64,000 nucleotides of DNA from UBA1240 sp045599185 (GCA_045599185.1 JAZRVO010000015.1:62001-126000), one strand, 5' to 3'. Numbered from the stretch's first letter, positions 1 through 8,513 are shown. The notes: generated from the letters alone by a model not told the origin. Program-made: numbers and translations.

Positions 1-275
1 GCCGGAAAATCCCGCTGAATTTCTGTTTTCTGCGGAAGATAGCCTATCTGCGCCGTGTTCCGCTCAATGCTGCCGGTTTTAGGTTCAAGCAGACCTAAAA
101 GGGTTTTTACAATTGTGCTTTTGCCCGAACCGTTTGCACCAACAATGCAAAGGTAATCGCCCCTGTTTACTGAAAAACTGACGTTCTGGCATGCAACGTA
201 GCTGCCGTACTGGGTTGCAACATTACGGCATTCAATTAGGCAGCCGTTTTTTCCGGTATCATTCAAATTTTCCAT
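1..275 (-). CDS. znuC: Metal ABC transporter ATP-binding protein, ZnuC/TroB type (partial)
   Basis: This gene runs off the left edge, so only the first 91 residues are present. I translated it from the ATG at 275 on the minus strand. The Walker A motif GANGSGKST is followed by a Q-loop reading LPQKTEIQRDFP, the pattern usual in ATPases of zinc and manganese importers (ZnuC, TroB, MntB). It starts 16 nt after the binding-protein gene, which fits a regulator, binding protein, ATPase operon. The permease is presumably beyond the edge. The metal is inferred from family and context only. Confidence 0.85.
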   Translation of the reverse strand, partial: MENLNDTGKNGCLIECRNVATQYGSYVACQNVSFSVNRGDYLCIVGANGSGKSTIVKTLLGLLEPKTGSIERNTAQIGYLPQKTEIQRDFP

Positions 276-291
276 AATTTTTTACTTCCTG

Positions 292-1302
292 TCAGCGCAG
301 ACCTTTTTTTAAGGTTTCTGCGTTTTTTTTCATAAGGCTTACGTAGTTTTCGCCTGCTTCAAAGTCGTCCTTGCTTATGTTTTGCAGGGAATAAAGCATG
401 TAAGCCGGCACTCCTGCCGATTCGGCAACAATGTCTGCAATTTTGTGGTTTGTAAGTTCAATGTAAAAAACTGCCGGCAGCTGTTTCTGCTTTACGGTTT
501 CAATCAGGCTGGCAATTGTTGCACTGCTTGCTTCTACTGCGGTGCTGCAGCCTGCAAAAGCCGCCATGTAATTTAAATTGTAGCAGCTGGCAAAATACGC
601 AAAAGGAAAGCGGTCTGCCATTACAATGTATTTCTGTTCCGCATCCGCAACAGTTTTGCCTATTTCGGCGGCAGTCTGTTCAATCTGCTTTGCGTAGTTT
701 TCCGCGTTCTGCTTAATTTCTTCTTCGTCAAGTCCGGGGCAGTTTTGCAAAATTGAACCGGTAATTTTTTCAAGCATTATCAGGGCATTTTCAGGCGAAG
801 TCCAGATGTGTTCGTCGCTTTCTGCTTCTTCGTCAGAACTGTTTTCATCGCCTTTGCTGCTTTCCAGTCCTTCTGGTTCTTCTACGGTTTTTACAAAATC
901 AATAAGCTTAAGGCATGGTGGTGCATTTTTGCCAATTGCATCAAGCAGAACAGATTCAACCCAGTCGTCGCTTTCTCCGCCAATGTAAATGAACAAATCC
1001 GCATTGCCGATTGCAATTATGTCGGCCGGGGAAGGGTCAAAGGAATGGACTTCTGCGCCAGGTTTTATTAAAAGCTTAAGGTTTACGTTTTTGTTCAGGC
1101 TGTTGCCAAGGGCTGCACGAGCAAAGTCGTAGCATACAAAATTGGTGGCTACGATTGAATATTTGTGTGCCTTGGGCTGGTTCTGTTTTTTGCCGCTGCA
1201 CGAAAAACTTAAAATGCAAAACGCCAGCATTCCAAATATCAGCGAAATGCTAAAAAAAACTTTGTTTAATGGAAGATTTTTACTGATTTTTCTGTTTTTC
1301 AC
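292..1302 (-). CDS. znuA: Zinc/manganese-type ABC transporter substrate-binding lipoprotein
   Basis: This is a 336-residue ZnuA/TroA-family protein that should capture metal outside the cytoplasmic membrane. The N-terminus has a basic start, a hydrophobic stretch and a lipobox ending at Cys35. Expected metal-ligand positions include His86 in PGAEVHSFDP and His165 in DEHIW. The third family histidine is replaced in the ADRFPF motif (Asp230), a variant I know from a Firmicutes-type subgroup that also carries the following AFAGCS motif. An acidic stretch at 141-164 takes the place of the histidine-rich loop seen in many zinc-binding members. It is flanked by a Fur-family regulator and an ATPase in one operon. 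Confidence 0.88.
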   Translation of the reverse strand: MKNRKISKNLPLNKVFFSISLIFGMLAFCILSFSCSGKKQNQPKAHKYSIVATNFVCYDFARAALGNSLNKNVNLKLLIKPGAEVHSFDPSPADIIAIGNADLFIYIGGESDDWVESVLLDAIGKNAPPCLKLIDFVKTVEEPEGLESSKGDENSSDEEAESDEHIWTSPENALIMLEKITGSILQNCPGLDEEEIKQNAENYAKQIEQTAAEIGKTVADAEQKYIVMADRFPFAYFASCYNLNYMAAFAGCSTAVEASSATIASLIETVKQKQLPAVFYIELTNHKIADIVAESAGVPAYMLYSLQNISKDDFEAGENYVSLMKKNAETLKKGLR

Positions 1303-1341
1303 TTTTGTTTTCCTTTTGAATTGTCAGTTTGCAGTCATGTT

Positions 1342-1767
1342 TCATGCTTCTGCACATTCGCTGCAAAGACCGTACAAAATTGTGTGGCTGCGGTTTATGC
1401 AAAAATTGTGGCTTAGCAAAATGTGCTTTTCAATGTCCAGAATGCTGCTGCATTCCATGTGAATTATTTTTCCGCATTTTTCGCATTTTAAATGGTAGTG
1501 TTCAGTGCATTTGCTGGCGCTGTTTACAAACTGCCAGCGGGCTTTTTTGCCGTCTTCGCCTATAAACTTGTGAATTGTGCCGGTTTTTGCCATTGCTTCA
1601 AGGTTGCGGTAAACCGTTGCAAGCCCTATTTTGTAGCCGTTCCTTTCCAAATCCGCGATAATTTCTCCGGCCGTCATTGCGTTGCCGTTGTTTCGTTCCA
1701 GGCATTCGGCAAGGGCTTCGCGCTGGCCGGTGCGGTAGTTGGCGTCATTTTGCAGTTCCATTTGCAT
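1342..1767 (-). CDS. Fur-family metal-responsive repressor (Zur-like)
   Basis: This 141-residue regulator has the Fur winged-helix recognition segment GLATVYRNLE at 48-57. Paired cysteines CEKC (95-98) and CSEC (135-138) form the structural zinc site, and a His-rich hinge lies around 90-103. It is the first gene of the uptake operon, so zinc sensing (Zur) is the most economical reading. Fur or PerR function cannot be excluded from sequence alone. A GGAG ribosome-binding site lies 3 nt from the ATG at 1767 and 9 nt from the in-frame ATG at 1761, so the true start may be 1761. A likely operator sits directly upstream, suggesting autoregulation. Confidence 0.88.
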   Translation of the reverse strand: MQMELQNDANYRTGQREALAECLERNNGNAMTAGEIIADLERNGYKIGLATVYRNLEAMAKTGTIHKFIGEDGKKARWQFVNSASKCTEHYHLKCEKCGKIIHMECSSILDIEKHILLSHNFCINRSHTILYGLCSECAEA

Positions 1768-1779
1768 TTCTCCGCAAGT

Positions 1780-1822
1780 TGAATATGGTAATCATTCTCA
1801 AATTTCAAAAATGATAAGCATT
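1780..1822 (-). promoter_or_regulatory. Promoter with overlapping Fur/Zur-like operator
   Basis: On the minus strand TTGAAA (1803-1808) and TATTCA (1780-1785) are separated by 17 nt. AATGCTTATCATT (plus 1810-1822) is a near-palindrome abutting the -35, and a second half-like GAATGATTAC (1788-1797) lies between the promoter boxes. The sequences resemble Fur/Zur boxes, and the position would allow repression of the metal-uptake operon. Confidence 0.55.
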
Positions 1823-1863
1823 TTCATTTTCAGCGTCAATAGCCTTGTTTGGCAATACATTTC

Positions 1864-1948
1864 ATTTCATCATGCTGAACTTGTATGCAAAAGTTAGAAA
1901 CAATGCAAGTAGCAAAACCACAGATTCCGAAACAAGTTCGGAATGACA
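1864..1948. repeat. Interspersed hairpin repeat, locus 1
   Basis: Positions 1922-1948 read on the minus strand as TGTCATTCCGAAC followed by TTGTTTCGGAATCT, an imperfect hairpin. A partial relative with CATGCTGAACTTG lies at 1869-1882. Related elements occur at 13487, 53800 and 56006. All lie between genes. Confidence 0.6.
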
Positions 1949-1987
1949 GTTTTTGTCCTTCAAAAAAAGCGATAATGCTTTACGGGT

Positions 1988-2017
1988 TTGCAAAAATACC
2001 GGCGGTCTGGTTATAAT
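1988..2017 (+). promoter_or_regulatory. Promoter 6 nt before a start codon
   Basis: TTGCAA (1988-1993) and a perfect TATAAT (2012-2017) are separated by 18 nt. The -10 box ends 6 nt before the ATG at 2024, so transcription should begin at or next to that ATG and the message would be leaderless. Confidence 0.6.
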
Positions 2018-2023
2018 TTCTGC

Positions 2024-2107
2024 ATGAAAAATAAAGAAACTGCTGTTTTAAATGCCGGTTTTGGCATGGCGCTGGAAGATTTTCGGCCGGTGGTGAAAAA
2101 TGACTGA
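2024..2107 (+). CDS. Possible 27-residue leader peptide
   Basis: The reading frame starts at the ATG placed 6 nt after a TATAAT box and encodes 27 residues ending in VVKND. Its stop codon (2105-2107) overlaps the start of the next gene by 8 nt in the arrangement ATGACTGA. The promoter position makes this the first start codon on the transcript, so it is probably translated, with re-initiation at 2100. No homology is recognised. It might instead be only a short untranslated leader. Confidence 0.35.
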   Translation: MKNKETAVLNAGFGMALEDFRPVVKND

Positions 2108-2852
2108 AGAATTAAAGAACCGGCTGATTTTTCTTGCTGAAAAATACGAAACCCCGGATTTTGTAAACAATGACCCGAGCCGCATTCTGCGCCGCTATGC
2201 CGCCCAAAAAGACACCGAACTTGCAGCCTTTTGCGGCGCAATGCTTGCTTTCGGCCAGCGTCAGCAATTCCTGCAAAAAAGCGAAATTATTTTTTCCGCG
2301 GCGGACAATGCCGGCGGTTTTTACGAATGGATAAAAAACCGCAGCTATCTTTCGCTTTTTGAAGAATCGCCTGAAAAATTTTACCGCTTTTATTCTTATA
2401 CCGACATGCGCGCCCTGTTTGACCGGATGTATCTGATGATTGAAGAAAGCGGAACTTTTGAAAATTATTACAAAAAAGTGCTTGAAGAAACCGGTGGCGA
2501 TTACGCTTTTGCCCTTAGCAAGTGCTTTACCGGCTGCAAAATTGTGCCCGGCGGCAAAAACTGTGCCAGCAAGCGGCTGTGGATGTTCCTGCGCTGGATG
2601 GTTCGTACCAATTCCTGCGTGGATTTGGGCTGCTGGAACTGGCTTAACCCGGCGGAACTTCTGATTCCGCTGGATACCCATGTTTTAAGCGAAGGGAAGA
2701 AACTGGGTCTGCTGCCACCAAACGCCGGTGCTACCAGAAAAAGTGCCGTTCTGCTTACATCCCGGCTTGCCAGTATCTGGCCGGACGACCCTGCTAAAGG
2801 TGATTTTGCCCTGTTCGGTTTGGGCGTAGACAAAGGCGAAAGTGCTGAATAA
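2100..2852 (+). CDS. TIGR02757 family protein (DUF2400)
   Basis: This 250-residue protein belongs to the TIGR02757/DUF2400 family, found across Bacteroidetes, spirochaetes and others. It has a fold related to HhH-type DNA glycosylases but no established reaction. Characteristic segments are DPSRILRRYA near the start, AFCGAMLAFGQR around 43-54, KRLWMFLRWMVR near the middle, and PLDTHV in the C-terminal part. The length is typical. Translation is probably coupled to the short overlapping frame upstream. A role in DNA metabolism is only an inference from the fold. Confidence 0.85.
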   Translation: MTEELKNRLIFLAEKYETPDFVNNDPSRILRRYAAQKDTELAAFCGAMLAFGQRQQFLQKSEIIFSAADNAGGFYEWIKNRSYLSLFEESPEKFYRFYSYTDMRALFDRMYLMIEESGTFENYYKKVLEETGGDYAFALSKCFTGCKIVPGGKNCASKRLWMFLRWMVRTNSCVDLGCWNWLNPAELLIPLDTHVLSEGKKLGLLPPNAGATRKSAVLLTSRLASIWPDDPAKGDFALFGLGVDKGESAE

Positions 2853-2933
2853 GGGCTGCTGCCTTAAGAAAGCAGCATTATGCAGAATTTGGTAAACCGC
2901 ACTTTGCCGCTTTTGGTGCAGAACATCTGCTGC

Positions 2934-3791
2934 TTATTCAATGCCCTGTTTCTGCTTGTATTTTTCGCCTTCCTGCAAAATTGAAGTGTGGTTTTTGTTG
3001 TATGCGTAAAGCGAAACATTTTGAGCGTTCTGGTCTGCAATAAGCTGCAAATAGGCGCTGTCTGGTGCAATTTCAAATGCGCGCTGCAAAACCTGGGCAC
3101 TTTGTTCTTTTTCGCCCTGTTCAAACAGAATCTGGGAATAATCAATGAGTGCAAAATAAAGTTCAGCATCGTTTTTAGCGTTTTCTACGGCCTGTGCAAA
3201 AAGCTGGGCTGTTTTGTTTTTGGAACCGCCAAAAAGTGCCGGCACGTGGTAGTACCATTTGCCAAGGTTTATCATGCCCGGTGAAAAACTGCCGTCTTTT
3301 TGCAGGCTTTTTTCGTATTGCGGCTTTACGGAAAGGCCGTAACGAATTACATCGCCCAGTGAAAAGCTCATGTAATAGGAAATTATGTCGCCGTAGGTTA
3401 GGAAAAGATATTTGTTTATTTTTTCACTGCCGGTGGATTTTACGAATTTTTCAATTTTTTTACGCTGGTCGCCGAATGTTTTGCGTTCTTCTTTTTTTTC
3501 GCCCGGAAAACCGTCTACGCAATTGTAGCGTTCCATAATCAGCAGGTTTTCTAAAACCAGTTTTTCGTCTTCGGGCAGCGCGGCTATTGTTTCGGCGTTG
3601 TCGTTTTCAAAATCCTGATACACTTTCAGCGTTTCTTCGCTTTTAGAAGTCATGCTGGTGTTGAACCGAAGAATCCAAAGCTGGTCTACTAATTTCTGTC
3701 CGTCCGGGCTTAATTCGCTTGCAGCAAACATTTGTGCCGGTAAAAAAGCACACACTAAAATAAAAAGCATTTTAAAATTAATATTTTTCAT
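2934..3791 (-). CDS. Secreted TPR-like protein (TatT/TRAP-associated type)
   Basis: I place the start at the ATG at 3791, which gives MKNINFK followed by a hydrophobic signal peptide ending near MFAAS. The mature part is helical. The segment LGKWYYHVPALFGGSK resembles the conserved LGxYYxxxPxxxGGSK region of TatT-like proteins, which pair with TRAP transporters and are abundant in treponemes. C-terminal helices (YFALIDYSQILFEQGEKE and following) look like TPR units. No TRAP permease or solute-binding gene is adjacent, so its partner is unknown. It is a single gene with no Shine-Dalgarno sequence visible before the chosen start. Confidence 0.6.
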   Translation of the reverse strand: MKNINFKMLFILVCAFLPAQMFAASELSPDGQKLVDQLWILRFNTSMTSKSEETLKVYQDFENDNAETIAALPEDEKLVLENLLIMERYNCVDGFPGEKKEERKTFGDQRKKIEKFVKSTGSEKINKYLFLTYGDIISYYMSFSLGDVIRYGLSVKPQYEKSLQKDGSFSPGMINLGKWYYHVPALFGGSKNKTAQLFAQAVENAKNDAELYFALIDYSQILFEQGEKEQSAQVLQRAFEIAPDSAYLQLIADQNAQNVSLYAYNKNHTSILQEGEKYKQKQGIE

Positions 3792-4115
3792 ACAGAGTAA
3801 AAGTATTTTACAATTAAAAAAGTAACAGATGTTTGTTATTTTGTTGAACATATAAAGTTTTTTATTCCGTGTTTCAGGAATTGTCATTCTTGACGTAGTT
3901 TGCTGCGTGCAGATTGCAGCATATTGTTTATGGCTTTTTAAAAAATATTAATAAGGCGAAGTCATAAATTTTAAGCTTCAGGATGTTCTAATTCGCAATT
4001 TGTTTATTTTTCTTGAATTTAGGAGAAAACTCCTGATTTTTTTACGAATATTTCCTGATAAATTTCCTGAATGTTTTATTTATTATGTTTGTATCTGATA
4101 ACAATAGGAATAAAT

Positions 4116-4483
4116 ATGAATAACAAGCAGCTTATGTACAAATCAATATGTGGTTTGGTGTTTTTTTCGTGCAACGTCAGCAACCCCAAAAATATTGCAA
4201 CTTTTCTTGGTGATGACGGTGACGAACTTCATTTTTTAGTGACGGAACTTGGGTAACAACAGGGGAAGACGGTATGACATATAACAACAAGGGAATTTAC
4301 ATGGAAAATCCTTCTTTAAAATCAGGTTCAATAACAGTTACAACCAAATATGGCTGGAACACTGGTAAAAATGACTGGACTGTGGAAGATGCCATGATGA
4401 AAGACATGCCTTTAACTGGAAAAATCTCCGGCGATGAATTAACCGTTGGCGGCGGTGTGTTTCACTTTACGAGAGTGGAATAA
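4116..4483 (+). pseudogene. Small secreted-type protein gene broken by a one-base frameshift
   Basis: The gene begins at an ATG at 4116 with AGGAA 5 nt upstream. The first frame reads to DDGDELHF and then ends at a stop at 4254. Shifting by one base inside the run of six Ts at 4233-4238 restores a continuous sequence, FSDGTWVTTGEDGMTYN, that runs to the stop at 4483. Adding one T would give a single protein of about 122 residues. The FSDGTW, LTGKISGDEL and VFHFTR segments resemble small beta-rich secreted proteins common in treponemes. This could be a real mutation, a phase-variable tract or a sequencing error. Confidence 0.6.
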
Positions 4484-4499
4484 TTGACTGTTTAATTCC

Positions 4500-4580
4500 G
4501 TGAAGTTTGGACAAATACTTGGATGCTTAAATTGCCCAGGCATTTGTCCAAAAACAAGGTGCTGGTTTGCAAAACTTCAC
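4500..4580. repeat. Nested inverted repeat between convergent genes
   Basis: An inner hairpin pairs GGACAAAT (4509-4516) with ATTTGTCC (4542-4549) and extends through CTTGG/CCCAGG with a single mismatch. An outer 9-bp pair is GTGAAGTTT (4500-4508) and AAACTTCAC (4572-4580). No T-run follows either stem, so it is not a textbook intrinsic terminator, though it may still separate the two converging transcripts. Confidence 0.55.
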
Positions 4581-4613
4581 TGGTGTGCGGTTTTTGCCTT
4601 TTAATAAAACGGT

Positions 4614-5540
4614 CTAGTCGTAGTAATCGTATGCGCCTTCTACAGCGTGAATAAGGTCTACTATAAGCGAATTATACGGGGTCGGCACGCCGTAAAGCTT
4701 TGCCTGTTCTACAATTGCACCGTTAATTGCATCAATTTCCATGCGTACGCGGCGCTTCCTGTCCTGATACATTGAAGAATATCCGTCACCGGCATCAACA
4801 CAAACTTTGCGCACCATTTCAAGGGCTTCGCGCCTGTCAAAGTAAGTGCCGTCGGCTTCTGCAACTTCAACTGCTTCGTAAATCAGCCGCTTGGCAAAGT
4901 CCCACGCGTACTTGTTTTTAATCATGTAGCCGATTGGTGTCTGTATAAGGGCTGTAAATGTATTAACCGAAAGGTTTACAAAAAGCTTGCTCCATATAAT
5001 GCGCTGAATGTCGTCAGTTTCTTCCACTTCAAATCCGCAGTCGCGCAAAACGGCGGCAATTTTGTCAAGGTTTTCCTTCTGATTGTAGTTGCTGCCGATG
5101 GTTGTTGCACCGCAGCCAGCGTGCCGGCTTACGCCGTTGCCTAAATTTACCGCATTGTGCTTGCTTGTACCTATAATTATGTTTTCTTTTTGAACGAACT
5201 GTGCAATTTTCCGGTCGTTGCCTGCACCGTTTTGCAGCGTCATAACCAGTGTTTCCGGCCCGAAAAGCATTTTGTTCATTTTAAGGGCGTCTTCTGTAAA
5301 AGTAGATTTTACAAAAACAATTACCAGATCAAATTTTTCTGCACATTCACCGCTTACGCACGCCTTTACGCCGTCATAAGTGGTCTGCTTGCCGTTAAGG
5401 TCTTCAATTGTAATGCCTTTCTGATTAATAGAATCAACTTGTGGTTGAAAAGAATCAATCATTGTTACCTGATTTTTTGTGCTTAAAAATGCGCCGTACA
5501 GACAGCCCATTGCACCTGCACCAATAATTGCAATTTTCAT
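4614..5540 (-). CDS. panE: 2-dehydropantoate 2-reductase family protein
   Basis: This 308-residue protein has the PanE/ApbA layout. The N-terminal Rossmann fold has the NADPH loop GAGAMG at 7-12. QNGAGN follows around 114-119, the catalytic lysine region is WSKLFVNLSVN, and the C-terminal SSMYQD and RMEIDAINGAIVE motifs complete the family signature. PanE reduces 2-dehydropantoate to pantoate in coenzyme A synthesis. No other pantothenate gene is nearby, and some paralogues act on other 2-keto acids, so the substrate is inferred. A strong AAAGGA ribosome-binding site precedes the ATG. Confidence 0.85.
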   Translation of the reverse strand: MKIAIIGAGAMGCLYGAFLSTKNQVTMIDSFQPQVDSINQKGITIEDLNGKQTTYDGVKACVSGECAEKFDLVIVFVKSTFTEDALKMNKMLFGPETLVMTLQNGAGNDRKIAQFVQKENIIIGTSKHNAVNLGNGVSRHAGCGATTIGSNYNQKENLDKIAAVLRDCGFEVEETDDIQRIIWSKLFVNLSVNTFTALIQTPIGYMIKNKYAWDFAKRLIYEAVEVAEADGTYFDRREALEMVRKVCVDAGDGYSSMYQDRKRRVRMEIDAINGAIVEQAKLYGVPTPYNSLIVDLIHAVEGAYDYYD

Positions 5541-5791
5541 TTGCTTTGCTTCCTTTTTGTTAAACTGAAAGTTGAACTTAACGCTTCAATTATATCACGC
5601 CGTTCCGTTCAAATGAATTGTAAAAATCGGTTTTGTGCTGTGTCAGGCAGCAGGTTTTAAAACATCAGGAAGTTTTTCTGCTGTTCTACTATGCGTAGGT
5701 TTGCCTGGTTGCGGCAAAAATGTACAATGCTGGTAAATAAGGCAATCACACAAAGCCGGCTTGTAACTGCTGCCTTATAAAGGAAGAATCT

Positions 5792-6385
5792 ATGTATATT
5801 AATGGCGAAACTATAAAAACTCTGCGCTTGCAGCAGAAACTGACGCAAAAACAGCTTGCTGAAAGCATAAATGTAAGCGAAAAAGCTGTTAGCAAATGGG
5901 AATGTGGTCACGGCTTGCCGGATATTTCCCTGATTGAACCTTTGGCAAAAAAGCTTGGCGTTTCGGTAACGGAACTGATGACCAATGCGGTGGTAAAAAA
6001 CGTGAACAGAAACTCCAACATTCGCCGTTCCGGCTTTTACGTGTGCCCGGTGTGCAATAATATTCTGTGGAGCATGGGCGAGGGCTGTTTTACCTGCTGC
6101 GGCGAAAAGCTGGAAAAGGCAAGTGCCGAACAGAGTGAAGAAATTGCTGAAGATCACGTAATTACGGCAGAAAAAAGCGACGGCGGCATTTTTGTGCAGG
6201 TTAACCACCCAATGGAAAAAACTCACAGCATTCTGTTTGTTGCATTTGTTTCAAGCCTGGGCACGGTTCAAATTACCAAACTGTACCCGGAACAAAATGC
6301 GGAATGCCGATTTGCCGGTTTTGCAAAAGGCACTGTTTACGCTTTCTGCAACCGTCATGGCATTTTCTGCACGGAAATTAAATAA
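5792..6385 (+). CDS. XRE-family regulator fused to a desulfoferrodoxin (superoxide reductase) module
   Basis: Residues 1-62 are a Cro/C1-type helix-turn-helix (TQKQLAESINVSEKAVSKWE). The rest matches a complete two-domain desulfoferrodoxin. A FeCys4 domain has C85, C88, C102 and C103 (CPVC and CCGEKL). A catalytic-type iron centre has all five expected ligands: H122 (EDHV), H139 and H145 (HPMEKTH), C186 and H189 (CNRH). The natural reading is a transcription factor sensing superoxide or iron redox state. Whether it also reduces superoxide cannot be told. AAGGAAG precedes the ATG. Confidence 0.85.
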   Translation: MYINGETIKTLRLQQKLTQKQLAESINVSEKAVSKWECGHGLPDISLIEPLAKKLGVSVTELMTNAVVKNVNRNSNIRRSGFYVCPVCNNILWSMGEGCFTCCGEKLEKASAEQSEEIAEDHVITAEKSDGGIFVQVNHPMEKTHSILFVAFVSSLGTVQITKLYPEQNAECRFAGFAKGTVYAFCNRHGIFCTEIK

Positions 6386-6519
6386 CTGAACTTCAGTTTT
6401 TCAATATTTGCTTTGGTTGGATAAAAATATTCTGGTCATATAAAATTATTCTGCTTTGGTTATACTAATATGGCCAGATAAATTGTAAACTTGCGCAACA
6501 CGCAAAAAAAGGAGCTTTT

Positions 6520-7344
6520 ATGCAGCGTTTACTTACGATTCAAGATATTTCGTGTGTAGGCCAGTGTTCGCTGACGGTGGCACTGCCGGTGATAAGTGCC
6601 TGCGGAATTGAAACCGCAGTTCTGCCAAGTTCGGTACTTTCTAACCACACGGCGTTTAAAAGCTGGTCTTTCAACGATTTAACCGGCGGAATGGAAGATA
6701 TTATTGCGCAGTGGAAAGCCCAGAATATTGATTTCAGCGCTTTTTATACCGGCTACGTTTCTGCGGAACAGATTCCTATTATAAAAAAAATTATTTCCCA
6801 GTGCGGTCAAAAAGATGCTCTGGTAATTGTAGACCCGGTTATGGCCGATAACGGCAAATTGTACGCCGGTTTTGGCGACGATTTTCCGGCAAAAATGGCA
6901 GTTTTGTGCAACGGTGCGGACGTGATTTTGCCCAACATTACGGAAGCATGCCTTTTGCTTGGCGAAAAATATCCGGGCAGCAGCTATGACAAGCCGTTTA
7001 TTGAAAAGCTTTGCAAGAACCTGCTGAAATTAGGCACAAAAGCCGTTTGTTTAACCGGCGTAAGTTTTAACGACACAGAACTTGGCTGCTGCATTTATGA
7101 CGGTGAAAAATTTGAATATTGTTCTGCCCGTAAAATAGATGTAAGCATGCACGGCACCGGTGACGTTTTTGCAAGCTGCTTTGCAGGCTGCTTGTGCCGC
7201 GGCAAAACCATGGTTCAGGCTGCACAAATTGCGGCTAATTTTGTTGTTGAATCAATTTTAAAAACCGTAGGCGATAAAGACCACTGGTACGGCGTTAATT
7301 TTGAAAAAGCCCTGCCGGCCTTAATAAAATTGCTGGAAGGGTAG
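6520..7344 (+). CDS. Pyridoxamine/pyridoxal kinase-like protein
   Basis: This 274-residue ribokinase-fold enzyme belongs to the PdxY/pyridoxamine kinase group, which phosphorylates B6 vitamers in salvage. Supporting segments are the N-terminal IQDISCVGQCS, VIVDPVMADNG around 107-117, LPNITEACLLLG around 135-146, and the C-terminal catalytic HGTGDVFASCFAG. The GTGD aspartate is the expected base. AAAGGAG lies 6 nt before the ATG. It stands alone, so the exact B6 vitamer is inferred from the family. Confidence 0.85.
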   Translation: MQRLLTIQDISCVGQCSLTVALPVISACGIETAVLPSSVLSNHTAFKSWSFNDLTGGMEDIIAQWKAQNIDFSAFYTGYVSAEQIPIIKKIISQCGQKDALVIVDPVMADNGKLYAGFGDDFPAKMAVLCNGADVILPNITEACLLLGEKYPGSSYDKPFIEKLCKNLLKLGTKAVCLTGVSFNDTELGCCIYDGEKFEYCSARKIDVSMHGTGDVFASCFAGCLCRGKTMVQAAQIAANFVVESILKTVGDKDHWYGVNFEKALPALIKLLEG

Positions 7345-7445
7345 AAGTTAGTAAACTTTTTTTAGCCGCCGGAACTTGAAAAGTGTGACCAGTTTTAACA
7401 GCATTTTTAGCATTGGCTGCAATTTTTCCGGCAGCGTTTACGGCT

Positions 7446-8513
7446 TTATTCGGTTATAGGGTGCAGGCGCTTTATGCCCAGTTTTACTGTGTCGCCAATG
7501 GCAAGGGCGGGGCAGTTTGCCGAGTTTATATCAGCAAGCACGAATTGGTTTTGTGTTTTTTCACTTTCAATTTTAAGGCGCGTAAAACCGCCCATAAATG
7601 ACAAATTCATTATTTTGCCTTCAATCTGAAAGTTTTCGCCGTCGGCAAGTTCAAACCATTCCGGCCGTACCAGAAAACCTGCGCCGTTTTTTGCCAATCC
7701 AGCCATTCCTTCCATTTCTGCCTTTGCCGGACTTTCAATTTTTTTCAAATCTTCGCCGCTTAAAAGCAAAAAATTGCATCTTCCCGTAAATTCTGCAACA
7801 AAACGGTTCTGCGGTTCAAAATAAAGGCTTCTGCTGCTGCCTTCCTGCAATTTTTGCCCGTGGTTAATTACTGCAATTTTGCTTGAAAGAGAAAAAGCTT
7901 CTTCCTGATCATGGGTAACGTAAATTGTCGTAATGCCAAAATTCTGCTGAATTTCCAAAAGTTCGTCGCGCACCTGTGCGCGCAGTTTGGCGTCCAGGCT
8001 GGAAAGCGGCTCGTCCATTAAAAGAATCTGCGGTTTTAATATAAGGCTTCGGGCTAAAGCTACGCGCTGCTGCTGACCGCCGGAAAGCTGGTGGGGATAA
8101 CGTTCCAAAAGCCCTTCAAGGGCAAGCATCCGCGCCATCTGGTGCAGCAAACCCTGCTGCATTTCCTTTGTGTTTTGTTTTTTTTCGTTTTTTGGGGCGC
8201 ATTTTAAGCCGTACAGAATGTTTTTTTCTACTGTAAGGTGCGGAAAAAGGGCGTAATCCTGAAAAACAATGCCAACCTTCCGCTGGTTCACCGGCACATT
8301 GGTCTGTTCCAGACCGTTTATGAATATTTTTCCGGCACTTGGCGTTAAAAAGCCGCTTATAAGGCGCAGCAGCGTAGTTTTTCCGCAGCCCGAAGGCCCT
8401 AAAAGGGTTGTAAAACTGCCTTTTTCAACGTTCAGGTTAAAATCTTTCAGTATCTGGTTTTTGCCGTAATTAAAACTTACGTTCTGCAAAACCAGCGCAT
8501 CGCTATTATTCAT
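7446..8513 (-). CDS. fbpC: Iron(III)-type ABC transporter ATP-binding protein
   Basis: This 355-residue ATPase of the FbpC/PotA group powers the importer encoded by the two upstream genes. It has Walker A GPSGCGKTT, Q-loop VFQDYALFPH, signature LSGGQQQR, Walker B ILLMDEPLSSLD and the switch region VTHDQEEA. Residues beyond about 240 form a TOBE-type regulatory domain. Its start overlaps the permease stop by 8 nt, indicating translational coupling. Iron is inferred from the binding protein and permease types. Thiamine or spermidine importers have similar ATPases. Confidence 0.87.
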   Translation of the reverse strand: MNNSDALVLQNVSFNYGKNQILKDFNLNVEKGSFTTLLGPSGCGKTTLLRLISGFLTPSAGKIFINGLEQTNVPVNQRKVGIVFQDYALFPHLTVEKNILYGLKCAPKNEKKQNTKEMQQGLLHQMARMLALEGLLERYPHQLSGGQQQRVALARSLILKPQILLMDEPLSSLDAKLRAQVRDELLEIQQNFGITTIYVTHDQEEAFSLSSKIAVINHGQKLQEGSSRSLYFEPQNRFVAEFTGRCNFLLLSGEDLKKIESPAKAEMEGMAGLAKNGAGFLVRPEWFELADGENFQIEGKIMNLSFMGGFTRLKIESEKTQNQFVLADINSANCPALAIGDTVKLGIKRLHPITE

